DNA of 64,000 nucleotides from Lepas anatifera (lineage: Eukaryota > Arthropoda > Thecostraca > Lepadidae). Positions within the stretch are counted from its first letter, which is position 1; every line of letters starts with the position of its first letter. The stretch is from assembly GCA_034440635.1 (NCBI GenBank), contig JAOTON010001140.1:62001-126000 (forward strand), given 5' to 3'. The position numbers were made by a program, and so were the translations under genes. Below the pieces are notes generated by a model, which ran no database searches, had not been told where the DNA came from, and saw only the letters and a program-made list of their open reading frames with translations. Below are positions 56,101 to 59,323 of this stretch, piece by piece.

Positions 56101-56643
56101 AATACAAGTAAGGATTGAAGTGAGCTTTAAGCAAAGCAATGTGGGTGTGTCACACCGAAAATAAACAGTATTTGAACTCAAAGTAGCCAAACTTTTCCGT
56201 GTAGATCTCGCACTTAGTTGAACATGGGCCAACACTGGAGGCGCACACAAGTGGGAGGGGGACAAAAAGCGCATGTCCTCCAACCCCTAACTTTGCCGAT
56301 TTTCGTTAAAAACGGGTTTGTTGCCTCCACCCAAGCAGCTGCCTAGATTCGGCACTGGCCAACACTACATGATGTGAGCTACTATACATGTTTGTCCCTT
56401 TAACATGATAAATTAATATTTCAAGGCTAAAACTTTTGTTTCAGTTACAAAACAAAAATGGCCACTGACCTTTTAAACTGAATACACGCCCCCGCACACG
56501 CAAACTAGTCAGCAGCTAATAAGTGGCCACTTACGCGACAGCTCAGCCAGAGTGTGCTCATTAGGGTTGGTGACGGTCTCATCGAGTCGGACCGGCATCG
56601 AGCACCGCTGACAGATGAAGCTGACACACGCCTGCCGCTCCAT
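13986..56643 (-). CDS. BECN1: Beclin-1 / Atg6, nine coding exons, joined gene
   Basis: Beclin-1 is the scaffold of the class III PI3-kinase (Vps34) complexes that start autophagosomes and act in endosome sorting. Exons as I read them: 56,643-56,535; 55,853-55,673; 55,246-55,037; 54,275-54,088; 17,381-17,262; 16,999-16,846; 16,057-15,941; 14,911-14,814; 14,139-13,986. Together they give ~443 residues against 450 in human. Order: N-terminal CxxC (FICQRC), the LFDMVS...CEEC segment after the BH3 position, coiled coil, then the BARA domain with [29 protein letters not shown] and [19 protein letters not shown]. Phases agree at every junction except exon 2/3. Intron 4 is ~36.7 kb and full of transposons. 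The C-terminus ends in a nine-Ala run encoded by a minisatellite unit. Confidence 0.93.
14140..14813 (-). other. BECN1: Beclin-1 intron 8
   Basis: A GT-AG intron of 674 bp. At ~14,598 a TTAAAGGGGCCTGTCACC word resembles the left end of TTAA-type MITEs in this window, but no right partner was found. I see nothing else recognisable. Confidence 0.6.
14814..14911 (-). CDS. BECN1: Beclin-1 exon 8 (BARA domain)
   Basis: It encodes [20 protein letters not shown] and [13 protein letters not shown], matching fly EKRDTEFLLPYKMEKGKIID. The acceptor is GTTCCCAG/GAG and the donor GTCAA/GTGAGT, phase 2. Confidence 0.95.
14912..15940 (-). other. BECN1: Beclin-1 intron 7 with hAT-type ends and repeats
   Basis: A GT-AG intron of ~1.03 kb. 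CAGGGGCGGATCCAGG at 15,144 and CAGGGGGCGGATCC at 15,280 look like hAT left ends. A right end CCTTAGATCCGGCCCTG stops at ~15,839. The 8-bp flanks do not match well (GCTCACGT against GCAAACAT), so the limits are uncertain. Confidence 0.55.
15430..15870. repeat. Degenerate GGGGCCCCTGAGACCA repeat in intron 7
   Basis: Words like GGGGNCCCTGAGACCAACTCT recur about every 27-30 bp. The flanking hAT-type ends suggest it is an internal array of a hAT-like element, as at 3.5-5.7 kb. Confidence 0.55.
15941..16057 (-). CDS. BECN1: Beclin-1 exon 7 (aromatic-finger exon)
   Basis: It encodes [20 protein letters not shown] and [19 protein letters not shown]. The position of human F359-F360-W361, the membrane-binding aromatic finger, reads Phe-Ile-Trp here. 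The acceptor CACTGAAG/GTC and donor CTCCAG/GTGGGC are both phase 0, 39 codons. Confidence 0.95.
16846..16999 (-). CDS. BECN1: Beclin-1 exon 6 (BARA domain)
   Basis: It encodes [20 protein letters not shown], then [20 protein letters not shown] and GSHSYIQ. The acceptor GCGCCAG/G completes the Arg of NNFR. The donor ATACAG/GTCAGC is in phase 0. Confidence 0.97.
17262..17381 (-). CDS. BECN1: Beclin-1 exon 5 (coiled-coil end and BARA start)
   Basis: It contains [20 protein letters not shown] and FGTINNFR, near-identical to animal Beclin-1. The acceptor CTTGGCAG/T completes the phase-2 codon left by exon 4, 36.7 kb upstream. The donor is TTCAG/GTACGT, phase 2. Confidence 0.97.
17820..17870 (-). 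ncRNA. 3'-terminal hairpin of the half-LINE
   Basis: On the minus strand GGGCGCT and AGCGCCC pair perfectly over seven bases, with an inner GGC/GCT pairing. CTAAAATCCCAAT and the (CA)n tail follow. The LINE fragment ending near 57,205 has the same shape with changed pairs. This suggests an RNA structure recognised by the reverse transcriptase. Confidence 0.6.
17961..18635 (-). CDS. Second frame of the half-LINE (Pro/Lys-rich)
   Basis: A 224-codon frame overlaps the end of ORF1 in another phase. It contains [12 protein letters not shown] and a basic [15 protein letters not shown] stretch. It may be the shifted C-terminal part of ORF1 or a small relic upstream of the lost ORF2. No enzymatic motif is visible. 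The ATG at 18,635 is arbitrary. Confidence 0.4.
   Translation of the reverse strand: MLRLTREGSSQSLTRGAAAQVVKRQTKLQRRESERSASAPPKGRSARKEPSVALLPTPADNDSTLMPPPYAPPSPPPKTIDSGSREGKRRLSPCPSSGKASPQRGAKKHKKPDFLFRDTKGKKIWVPRVQKEFPIKIKQAGSLESFGEVQNVWQNVPRPCAVSDDRHSGPRVRETYINRNTTFVRRSPPKDLGYPERTERPPQAWDARTAWCVSEMYDGRSWET
18541..19956 (-). CDS. LINE ORF1 (gag-like, three zinc knuckles)
   Basis: A 471-residue protein. The N-terminal ~60 residues are Ser/Thr-rich. A globular region (about 65-220) precedes three zinc knuckles: C225-C228-H233-C238, C244-C247-H252-C257, and an unusual third one starting C264-C267 and ending at C278. This layout is typical of ORF1 of I/Jockey/R1-type LINEs, where the protein coats the RNA. 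The frame is open with no stop or shift. The C-terminal ~190 residues are low in motif content. The ATG lies just after the putative 5' UTR and matches a clean start in context. Being intact in a non-autonomous copy suggests recent origin or selection during mobilisation. Confidence 0.85.
   Translation of the reverse strand: MVSLQASTSANQTARIPTSATTQTTLSSPSYTADMMDFMEARPPARTRPEQAGSSTPVLDKTSSKALVLTLDEARKINPFQVVQALSKFGTTTHVYRHSATKLDVTMSSEEETCSLLSAKSLSYPGEGGALVSIPVTVALHPTKNSSTGVVTCRELAESTEQDVLSGLDEQGVTNVRRMSKRLNGELVATNAFVLTFNTKELPQTIRVGWLSVLVRRFIPDPTRCYRCHRYGHVAKACRGQEKCGRCSLVGHGSASCEADVPMCVGCGGDHEAWSHNCPMFLSEREKMKGKVLGRSPKEIAASGDSRCEVPGFPKPSVMEETTVPSSPYRDALVGGPERARSSFNLDSSLRDIMHLSVRDFMSLCSGRVPQPVNCPTSGVRTTAEKCIQTDPIGNPDVFPAAPLLGDQSGHTADKGTQAGTHEGGVMASDAAPPVDLSGESAETDERGEQPVSDSGGCCTSSKEANQAAET
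20983..22249. other. Unassigned intronic repeat-like sequence
   Basis: AT-rich to 21,830, then mixed. 21,375-21,420 is an inverted match to 40,697-40,753 (CCTGGGGCATTCCAC end). 22,150-22,220 has AGGTCA/TGACCT words like the repeat beyond 37,981. It is the left host flank of the large hAT-like insertion. No gene seen. Confidence 0.5.
22290..25560. repeat. ~103-bp GGCGCC satellite, homogeneous part
   Basis: Units of ~103-105 bp contain CTGGCGCCTCCATGGTGCAG, CATTGGTGCCTTCGTTTCAC and CCACTTCTTGGCATCCCGCT. Longer-range order is visible: the block at 22,569 recurs at ~24,000 (about 1.43 kb apart), and 24,599 recurs at 24,943 (344 bp apart). Frames stay open on both strands because the unit is near a multiple of three and stop-poor. 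I do not regard them as genes. Confidence 0.9.
25560..27430. repeat. Decayed continuation of the ~103-bp satellite
   Basis: The same spacing persists: GTGGAC-type words near 26,596, 26,698, 26,801, 26,903 and 27,006, with GGCGCCC reduced to GGCCGCC. Unit identity falls steadily to the right. Confidence 0.65.
27648..27659. repeat. Target duplication, left (Penelope)
   Basis: GGACTGGTAAAA, exact match to 34,140-34,151. The pair brackets the Penelope cluster. Confidence 0.9.
27660..31315 (-). mobile_element. Penelope-like element, full-length copy
   Basis: A ~3.66-kb copy encodes reverse transcriptase and a C-terminal GIY-YIG endonuclease on the minus strand. The reading frame is broken once (see the two CDS entries). 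Its 3' end (27,660) begins ATGTAAGTGAGGAATAAC. The same sequence starts the adjoining copy at 31,316, so the two copies are in direct tandem, as is usual for Penelope elements. The cluster lies within the 15.7-kb hAT-like insertion and is younger than it. Confidence 0.92.
28010..29443 (-). pseudogene. Penelope ORF, RT palm and GIY-YIG endonuclease, frameshifted part
   Basis: 477 codons continue the protein in another frame. It carries [16 protein letters not shown], then [11 protein letters not shown], the catalytic YIRYIDDIL and SLAFLDTTL of the RT, and a Cys-rich linker [16 protein letters not shown]. The endonuclease [17 protein letters not shown] with [15 protein letters not shown] comes last. 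No internal stop is seen, so apart from the single shift upstream the protein is intact. The ATG at 29,443 is only the first Met in frame. Confidence 0.88.
29440..31347 (-). CDS. Penelope ORF, N-terminal part
   Basis: 635 codons as an open frame. The first Met lies in the neighbouring tandem copy, and Met15 (31,305) is the more natural start of this copy. The N-terminal ~200 residues are basic. Three CxCxxC motifs follow at C267-C269-C272, C342-C344-C347 and C371-C373-C376, each after a Trp-rich acidic context. The region near 540-570 ([16 protein letters not shown]) and the end LYGLPKTHK are the first reverse-transcriptase blocks of Penelope elements. The frame is lost after PKTHK at a run of five T (29,495-29,499, plus strand), where one base appears missing. 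The rest of the RT follows in the next frame. Confidence 0.85.
   Translation of the reverse strand: MSIRLLFLTYIFIIMLKIALQDIIFKEPVRSHRGELIKIVTNAEKQAKVDTRISFLVKCRKNNLTPKFISDKVGDFGNNSAKKKIRETFFRKLLNEEIKIAFRTQAYLRREEVRTKQNARTHPLWGFTCRRGNSVYAETAMKSKKTHKNKLALLHHRKHNRATTDADEATTEADVTVAEMNTEPPYEQETSTSDIIRRPRRRQMMTEDQPPTMDTWYDAQDFLGGCNNLTVVEKDTSAGNSITRKDGLRLDSQIGVTEEIWYDSVFCVCNSCDDKLDGEYFSSVGIELGELCDYSDEGNSEGLETLSEAVNIIAGQDKVGDDQMVDEGIGLVEESWQDSMMCVCDSCDKMPGQDLDPWTEGIERWEIANTCICGNCIAGHLLPPRIQNLSKQAISATLTNLLSLGPNFALTTKITRSTIQQAETGFERGAFALRWKRCIEDKKSQGNVNLDQVSQPIRDDNQDEQALIGKIPTPRFGDTDTKMAPTSDPTTEGKLSKLKQKIISLFKNHRSKLTPNHSQEDLNQLKQLRSNEDLIVKRSDKCKGFVIMDRSDYVEKASQITTDYMKVKKNPTKKLDIKTRSIIHDTMVDKIPDKIIRAIKPSGSRTAELYGLPKTHKKIYHCDPSYQPAEIRWTN
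31316..32697 (-). mobile_element. Penelope-like element, 5'-truncated tandem copy
   Basis: It repeats the 3' 1.38 kb of the full copy in the same orientation and sits directly upstream of it. Relative to the full copy it lacks one G in GTCTAGGGCC (near 32,066) and one T near 31,873, so its frames are broken. It ends at AAGGAAAAG (32,697), where the inverted copy begins. This is the partial upstream copy (pLTR) arrangement known for Penelope elements. Confidence 0.9.
32698..34139 (+). mobile_element. Penelope-like element, inverted truncated copy
   Basis: It is a mirror of the truncated copy, starting at TAGAATCTCTTTTCC and running through the endonuclease (33,388-33,744, GIY-YIG intact) to the 3' end. 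It then continues ~47 bp into the 5' start of a further unit (ATTTATCATCATGCTC...). It shares the one-base GGCC lesion with the tandem copy and has its own extra A in a run at 33,042-33,046. Together the two form a ~1.4-kb-armed palindrome with almost no spacer. Confidence 0.9.
34140..34151. repeat. Target duplication, right (Penelope)
   Basis: GGACTGGTAAAA, matching 27,648-27,659. Sequence beyond it belongs to the hAT-like host element. Confidence 0.9.
34152..36880. other. Interior of the large hAT-like element, degenerate repeats
   Basis: 34,152-35,060 has nothing recognisable except a hAT-type right terminus (CCTGGATCGTCCCTG ending near 34,791). From ~35,060 to ~36,500 words like GGTCAGCAGGGCCCTCTGTGACAAGCA (shortened and altered) recur every ~30 bp. 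No supported gene. Confidence 0.4.
36880..37800 (+). repeat. AGGTCA-rich repeat, copy A
   Basis: It begins with a CCGGTTTTTCGGGCGGCAAG-like segment shared (inverted) with ~39,060 and (direct) with ~41,225. It continues with many AGGTCA/TGACCT words. A GGGGG...CCCACCAGGGCG block at ~37,760-37,825 also matches copy C near 53,405-53,470. Non-coding. Confidence 0.7.
37974..39290. repeat. AGGTCA-rich repeat, flank and inverted copy B
   Basis: 37,974-38,117 is the right host flank of the hAT-like insertion. It ends in GGCATATTCCCTTTAA, similar to the TTAA MITE end. 38,240-39,095 is bounded by inverted CGCGCATTGACGGGGG / CCCCCGTCAATGCGCG and contains dense TGACCT/AGGTCA words, including TGACCTGACCTGAGGTCAGG. 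The ~39,000-39,070 part is an inverted match to the start of copy A. Confidence 0.65.
39290..41200. other. Unassigned intronic sequence
   Basis: No coding motif. A block at 40,697-40,753 ending GTGGAATGCCCCACCTGGG is the inverted counterpart of 21,375-21,420, suggesting ends of one repeat family. A short AACAGAT triplication is at ~40,385. Otherwise I see nothing. Confidence 0.4.
41200..41765 (+). repeat. AGGTCA-rich repeat, copy C, left part
   Basis: It matches copy A in order: the TTTTTTCGGGATAGCAGAAA segment, the AGGTCA-rich part, then GGTCACCAGGGATCAAAAA. It is interrupted by the 3' end of the CR1-like LINE at ~41,770. The remainder reappears at ~53,040. Confidence 0.65.
41770..42653 (-). 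mobile_element. CR1-like LINE, piece 1 (RT C-terminus and 3' end)
   Basis: On the minus strand it encodes [18 protein letters not shown], then [19 protein letters not shown] and [19 protein letters not shown] (RT thumb region), and further to a stop. A short 3' UTR ending in (ATAA)n-like repeats at ~41,770-41,800 follows. It is one of three pieces (with 45,145-45,272 and 51,513-~53,030) of one element. The piece is cut by the TA-target transposon at 42,654. Confidence 0.85.
42654..45142. mobile_element. TA-target TIR transposon, 2.5 kb
   Basis: The ends GGGTGGGGTGATAAT (left) and the same inverted (right) are flanked by TA (42,652-42,653 and 45,143-45,144). Beyond the first 15 bp, about 130 bp more are related in inverted form; both arms share ACAAACCTGG and CCCTGGCACCTTGG-like words. 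TA targets are used by Tc1/mariner-type and a few other superfamilies, so the class is not settled. It lies inside the CR1-like LINE. Internal frames are described separately, and none is a recognised transposase. Confidence 0.75.
44023..44430 (+). CDS. Acidic unknown protein fragment inside the TA transposon
   Basis: 135 codons: a charged start ([14 protein letters not shown]), a basic middle ([17 protein letters not shown]) and then a long Glu/Asp/Ser-rich stretch. A neighbouring frame (44,603-44,827) reads on with [20 protein letters not shown], suggesting a larger gene broken by shifts between ~43,540 and 44,830. I do not recognise the family. It could be a decayed transposase, a gag-like protein or captured host sequence. 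Confidence 0.3.
   Translation: MGVSMANMKEIYLVDMRSDRKMECDDSVDPVWYPMVMKKRRQKEVGERNREDMSRQIQFRPLSGIEELLDEEGDVKSSESGRSGNSDDEGDIISEDVEKERNVEVIDDTNQLGKKRGLQRRLMTRMTPCLPHTGM
45145..45272 (-). mobile_element. CR1-like LINE, piece 2 (RT catalytic motif)
   Basis: On the minus strand it reads [20 protein letters not shown] and then [22 protein letters not shown] is the RT catalytic motif. It is cut on the left by the TA transposon and on the right by the I-like LINE. The AGATCGTTG at 45,264-45,272 is the target duplication of the latter. Confidence 0.88.
45273..47712 (+). pseudogene. I-like LINE ORF2: RT and RNase H, 5' part
   Basis: The frame starts truncated ([17 protein letters not shown]). It shows RT palm motifs: [40 protein letters not shown]; and the catalytic [10 protein letters not shown] at ~46,340. 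RNase H follows, with FTDGSK, then after an in-frame TAG at ~47,318 [25 protein letters not shown] and [11 protein letters not shown]. Defects: a frame break near 45,600 and again at ~45,850 (GKEKN followed by a shift), and the TAG in RNase H. The longest open piece is 45,918-47,321 (467 codons). RNase H is typical of the I clade. Confidence 0.88.
47713..50386. mobile_element. Transib-like DNA transposon, 2.7 kb, deletion derivative
   Basis: The left end is CACGATGGGCCAGGTCGG and the right end inverted is CACAGTGGGCCAGGTGGC. Both continue TCAAAATCGCTTTTTA, giving a ~36-bp TIR. The flanks are an exact 5-bp GC-rich duplication CAGCG (47,708-47,712 and 50,387-50,391). CACnRTG ends with 5-bp GC-rich targets are the hallmark of Transib elements, relatives of RAG1. 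Removing it plus one CAGCG restores the I-like LINE frame exactly. Only part of a protein remains, so it is non-autonomous. Confidence 0.75.
48926..49730 (+). pseudogene. Broken internal gene of the Transib-like element
   Basis: Pieces in several frames: [37 protein letters not shown]; then from 49,315 [20 protein letters not shown] and [17 protein letters not shown]; then in another frame [20 protein letters not shown] and PLQSLLPVV. This N-terminal pattern (short helical blocks ending in a YPsYn...aK..C block) resembles N-terminal parts of transposase-like proteins I know from many invertebrates, but I cannot name the family with certainty. No catalytic DDE region follows before the right TIR, so that part appears deleted. 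Confidence 0.5.
50392..50753 (+). pseudogene. I-like LINE ORF2, C-terminal part
   Basis: It continues the frame left at 47,712: [16 protein letters not shown], then [18 protein letters not shown] and the Cys/His motif [17 protein letters not shown] (C-x2-C...H-x4-C), ending HPSQYI and a stop. The Cys-His tail after RNase H is usual in I, Jockey and R1-type LINEs. Confidence 0.88.
50754..51512 (+). other. 3' UTR of the I-like LINE
   Basis: A non-coding tail with a GCCCAGCCGGAGAGGGGAGC segment, two AAATTCTAAA-rich clusters (51,208-51,240 and 51,418-51,432) and a final AAATAAGTAAGTAAGTA tail before the target duplication. Confidence 0.7.
51513..53030 (-). pseudogene. CR1-like LINE, piece 3 (endonuclease end and RT start)
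   Basis: On the minus strand from the right: a truncated endonuclease end (NVPNVKWQG ... [20 protein letters not shown]), a gap with broken frames, then RT blocks: [98 protein letters not shown] stands where PQGS is usual. Frames shift near 51,960 and elsewhere. The 5' truncation lies in the GDFN motif at ~53,030. Confidence 0.85.
53040..53725 (+). repeat. AGGTCA-rich repeat, copy C, right part
   Basis: It resumes the repeat left at ~41,765: TGATATATGACAAGGTCAC matches copy B. It has two everted TGACCTCTGGAGGTCA words (near 53,109 and 53,281) and an inverted AGGTCACGAGGTGACCT (~53,091). The GGTGGGGC block matches copy A. It ends GATGCCACATTCCCTTTAA at ~53,726, a TTAA-type MITE end. Confidence 0.7.
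53727..54087 (-). other. Start of Beclin-1 intron 4, no repeat recognised
   Basis: About 360 bp between the last AGGTCA-type repeat and exon 4. No element end or coding motif seen. Confidence 0.5.
54088..54275 (-). CDS. BECN1: Beclin-1 exon 4 (coiled coil)
   Basis: A Glu/Gln/Leu-rich coiled coil runs into [20 protein letters not shown], equivalent to EEESYWREYTKHRRELMLTE in fly Atg6. It starts in phase 0 after GCCGGCAG/CTG and ends in phase 2 at AG/GTGGGC. The start region including the acceptor is duplicated 86 bp upstream. The upstream acceptor would shift the frame, so I use the proximal one. Confidence 0.88.
54276..54420 (-). repeat. BECN1: 86-bp duplication at the exon 4 acceptor
   Basis: The block GCCAGCTGCCGG...CAGCTGCTGCTCCTGCGCC occurs at 54,271 and again at 54,357, 86 bp apart. 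Each copy carries a usable acceptor (GGCAG/CTGGCGGCGCAG). The distal one would add 86 bases and shift the frame. Confidence 0.85.
54276..55036 (-). other. BECN1: Beclin-1 intron 3
   Basis: 761 bp, GTGCCG...GGCAG. Short ACAGCTGACCTG repeats lie at 54,650-54,710. Apart from the acceptor duplication I see no other element. Confidence 0.6.
55037..55246 (-). CDS. BECN1: Beclin-1 exon 3 (post-BH3 and start of coiled coil)
   Basis: It encodes [19 protein letters not shown] and then [20 protein letters not shown], matching the human [21 protein letters not shown] and the beginning of the coiled coil. The acceptor is CCGTCAG/ATG with a branch-like CTGAC about 20 bases upstream. The donor is GAACAG/GTGCCG, phase 0, 70 codons. 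Upstream in frame lies CCRR-like coding (LPRRQ), which would align with human SRRLK. An earlier acceptor is therefore conceivable. Confidence 0.85.
55673..55853 (-). CDS. BECN1: Beclin-1 exon 2 (linker before BH3)
   Basis: The acceptor GTGGGCAG/TA continues the phase-1 codon of exon 1. The segment [14 protein letters not shown]...GFTVLSDPG aligns with the human [23 protein letters not shown] region. The donor AAG/GTGAGA gives phase 2, which does not fit the next exon's phase 0. A weaker alternative donor six bases earlier has the same phase. Confidence 0.7.
56535..56643 (-). CDS. BECN1: Beclin-1 exon 1 (start codon, zinc-ribbon-like CxxC)
   Basis: The ATG at 56,643-56,641 opens 36 codons containing [12 protein letters not shown], equivalent to FVCQRCSQPLKL near the human N-terminus, and HTLAELS. 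The exon ends in phase 1 at a strong donor GTAAGT. I chose this ATG because it lies just upstream of the conserved CxxC and no earlier in-frame Met is needed. Upstream sequence has a donor-like CCAG/GTGAGG near 56,722, so a non-coding first exon is possible. Confidence 0.85.
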
Positions 56644-57195
56644 CGCCGCCCGCCGAGCTGGTGCCGCTCCTTCTCACAGCCTACACAGCCGGCGCTGGCT
56701 GCGGTGGAGAGCCTCCTCACCTGGTGAAGCACATCTTCCAAATAGTTTCACTCTGCAAAGCATTAGGTTGTTATAGAACATGACGGCAGTATTGATTTCA
56801 ATCCACAAACGCATTAAGGCCGATACGAAATTCGTACTATGGCAACGGCAACTGGCCTCCCTTTGTTCTTAAAACGATTTTGCACCATTTTGACAACATA
56901 TATTAACCCTCGCCCCGGTGGCGTGTATGAGCTATCTCCACCAAGATAGGAGGGGAAAAGTAAATAGGACCCCATCTAACTAGTCGAACTACAAAGGCCT
57001 TAAACACGCGGAAAAAAGCTATCGAAACTCGTCCAGAATACAACCAAAGTTAGTTCCGCCATTTTTTGTCAGGTCCATACTGGGTTCACTAGAGGTCAAA
57101 ATCGTTGAATCCAGTTGGGTATATATCATTTGTCTTGAAATTCGAAATTTCCGTAGAGAAAAGCTAAAAACTACCTAAAATATACCTCACATGTA
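56644..57195 (-). other. Upstream region of Beclin-1, possible promoter/5' UTR
   Basis: 56,644-56,740 is GC-rich and could be 5' UTR. No TATA box at a convincing distance. From ~57,050 the sequence belongs to the TTAA-type repeat (match of 57,110-57,180 to 6,795-6,850). Confidence 0.4.
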
Positions 57196-57199
57196 CCCT

Positions 57200-58440
57200 T
57201 AGCAGCAGATGATGATGATTGGGGTTTTAGGGCACGTCAGCTTCTGAGGCTATATGTGCCCATCGTTATCTAATTAAATCATTTCCAGTGCGCTGCTGGG
57301 TGTGTTAGGACTAAGGGTGTGTAATAATAATAATAATAACTAAAGGAGTGTAATGAAGTTGTAGAGCATGTCTACATGTAAGGCTGGATTAACGTGGGTT
57401 GTAGATGATCTGGAACTTGATGTCTTTTAAAAACTGTAGGACGCTACGGATGTCTACAGCTGCACTGTCACCGAGTAAGTCATTCAACGGTGTTGGTGGG
57501 AAGAACCTGGTGCGGATTCTACGAATCTGTTCGCAGCCAGCAGCAGCATCGAGCACATGTTCCATGGTCAGCCGGTTTCCACAGTGAGAGCAGAGGCTTG
57601 GGTCGGAGCCACACAAATAATGAGCATGTGTTGCACATGTGTGGCCTATTCGTAGCCTAGTTAATGAGACTTCCTCTTGTCTGTTCCTCCGATTACTGGA
57701 CTCCCACTTCCTTATTCTACACCGCAAACGTTTAAGTGTGCAGCTTGGTTTTGCATCCCACCTGGCCTGCCATTCTACCCTCAGGAGCTCGTTAAATTCA
57801 GCTTTCAGGTCACTGGCAGGAACTTTAAACTGATGAATCGGAGGCTGCAATGATGAATGATGAATGAAGGCTACAATGACTGATGAATCGTGCACACTAC
57901 TTTAGCAGCTTGGTCTGCCCTCTCATTTCCTGGGACCCCGACATGGCTTGGAACCCAGAGGAATCGGATTGTCATATCTCGCGTAAAAGCAGCTGTTAGT
58001 AGCCTTCTGATAGCTGGAACGAGCCAGGATAATGCTGGGTGGTGTGACTGAAGTGCGTTCAACGAGCTGGCAGAGTCTGTCACTATGAGAGCTCGGGTCT
58101 GAGGGCTGAGGTGCAAGTGTCGTAAAACTCTGAAGATGGCGTAAATTTCTGTAGCAAAAACTGAGACTGTTCGTGGGAGGCTAGAACTCTGGCACGATCC
58201 CATGCCTGTGAAGGCACATCCGGCTCCGTCCGGCCCCTTAGAGCCGTCAGTGTAGTAGATAGCGTATCCCGCATATGTTTCGATTACTTCCAGTGCTAGT
58301 TGTTGCAGCTCTACTGGTGGTGTTGTGTTTTTATTGAATCACAGCAGGTTTGTGTTGCACTCAACAGGAGCGAGTCGCCAGGGTTCGTGACATTCGGGAC
58401 GCCTCTTTGCTATCGCACTGAAATCTATGTTTGATTGTTC
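57200..58440 (-). mobile_element. LINE 3' fragment (RNase H and Cys-His tail), Jockey/I/R1 type
   Basis: On the minus strand: RNase H motifs SVFATEIYAIFRVLRHL, VTDSASSLNALQSH and FLWVPSHVGVPGNERADQAA. After a frame shift near 57,880 comes the C-terminal RLRIGHTCATHAHYLCGSDP with CSHCGNRLTMEHVLDAAAGC. The 3' end is a hairpin then CCCTAAAACCCCAATCATC with an (ATC)n tail at ~57,205. It is 5'-truncated in RNase H. The 3' end resembles that of the half-LINE at 17.8 kb. No target duplication could be fixed. Confidence 0.85.
57389..57895 (-). pseudogene. C-terminal part of LINE ORF2
   Basis: 168 codons covering the region after RNase H: VEWQARWDAKPSCTLKRLR, then LTRLRIGHTCATHAHYL and the zinc-binding C-x2-C-x8-H pattern, ending FLKDIKFQIIYNPR. 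It follows the RNase H frame 57,871-58,203 with one shift. The listed start is only the first Met. Confidence 0.75.
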
Positions 58441-58647
58441 ATTGAATATGGTAGTGGTTGCCAGATCATGACATCATCCACAGGCAGAAATTTCTTTCTT
58501 TCCCTAGAGGAGCATTTTAAAAATCAAAATATTGAGCTCATTATGTATTTTTCAGAGAAATCGTGGGCGTTTTCATGATTTTCGGCTACAAATGCCCCTA
58601 ATTACACTGAATTCCTGGATTTGACCAACGTGCTACATTCCCTTTAA

Positions 58648-58975
58648 TGATAACGAAATATGCCTTTATCGAAAATCCATTCTGCTAACGGCCGAACACG
58701 GACAGACTAGTTATTTTTAAGTGTTTTAATATCTCATTTTGGCATGGTATTTGGCATCTTAATCAAACCATCTTGTTGCTGTGTTATTATGGTGGTGGTT
58801 GTTGCTGTCGTCGTAGTACGCTTGATATATGAGTGTGAGTGTGGGAAGATAGGTGGGAAGTTAAATTCGTGATTATTCGTCAGATTACCTCGTTATTATC
58901 CAGCCCCCTCCAACAGCAAGCGCAGATCACCGGATGTGACGTCACACCTCGCAGCATATAATATGGGAAAATTAA
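58648..58975. other. Spacer before the CR1-like LINE
   Basis: AT-rich with no motif. It could be part of the 5' UTR of the following LINE, whose 5' boundary I cannot see. Confidence 0.35.
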
Positions 58976-59248
58976 ATGATTAAACATCCCAAGTTTTTGC
59001 AAAAAAGCCTACAATCGAAGATGAAATACTTATTTATTGCATTTGGGAAAAACTTGATTACCGTGTTCACCGTGATTACCGTGTTATCGGCAGCTGGTTT
59101 GCCTCCAGGGGAGGAAGCCACCACCAGCAACCTGGGAACGGGGGAAGGACAGGTTGCCCCTCATGCTGTTGTGGTGCCTACTTCAGCTCCAGCATCAGCC
59201 CCAGCAGGCCCTGATCAACAATGTCAAGCCTCGAGCACCCAGCAGTGA
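58976..59248 (+). CDS. Short frame upstream of and in frame with the LINE ORF2
   Basis: 90 codons rich in Ala/Pro/Thr/Gln at the C-terminus (PTSAPASAPAGPDQQC). It ends in TGA at 59,246-59,248, in the same frame as the 932-codon ORF. The sequence after the TGA (FLALNTNADQFLNKRDELI) already looks like the start of a LINE endonuclease domain. The TGA therefore either separates a leader from ORF2 or is a single disabling stop. Confidence 0.4.
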   Translation: MIKHPKFLQKSLQSKMKYLFIAFGKNLITVFTVITVLSAAGLPPGEEATTSNLGTGEGQVAPHAVVVPTSAPASAPAGPDQQCQASSTQQ

Positions 59249-59323
59249 CATGATCGCTCGGGTGACTTTCTAGCACTAAATACAAATGCGGATCAATTTC
59301 TAAATAAACGTGATGAACTGATT

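Larger units (their letters stand above)
57050..58647 (+). mobile_element. TTAA-type MITE copy split by a LINE fragment
   Basis: 57,110-57,180 and 58,444-58,647 match the left-middle and right parts of the MITE at 6,715-7,172. Both keep the same order and orientation, and the right end is GTGCTACATTCCCTTTAA. Between them lies the LINE fragment 57,200-58,440. The left MITE end is not clear. Confidence 0.65.
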
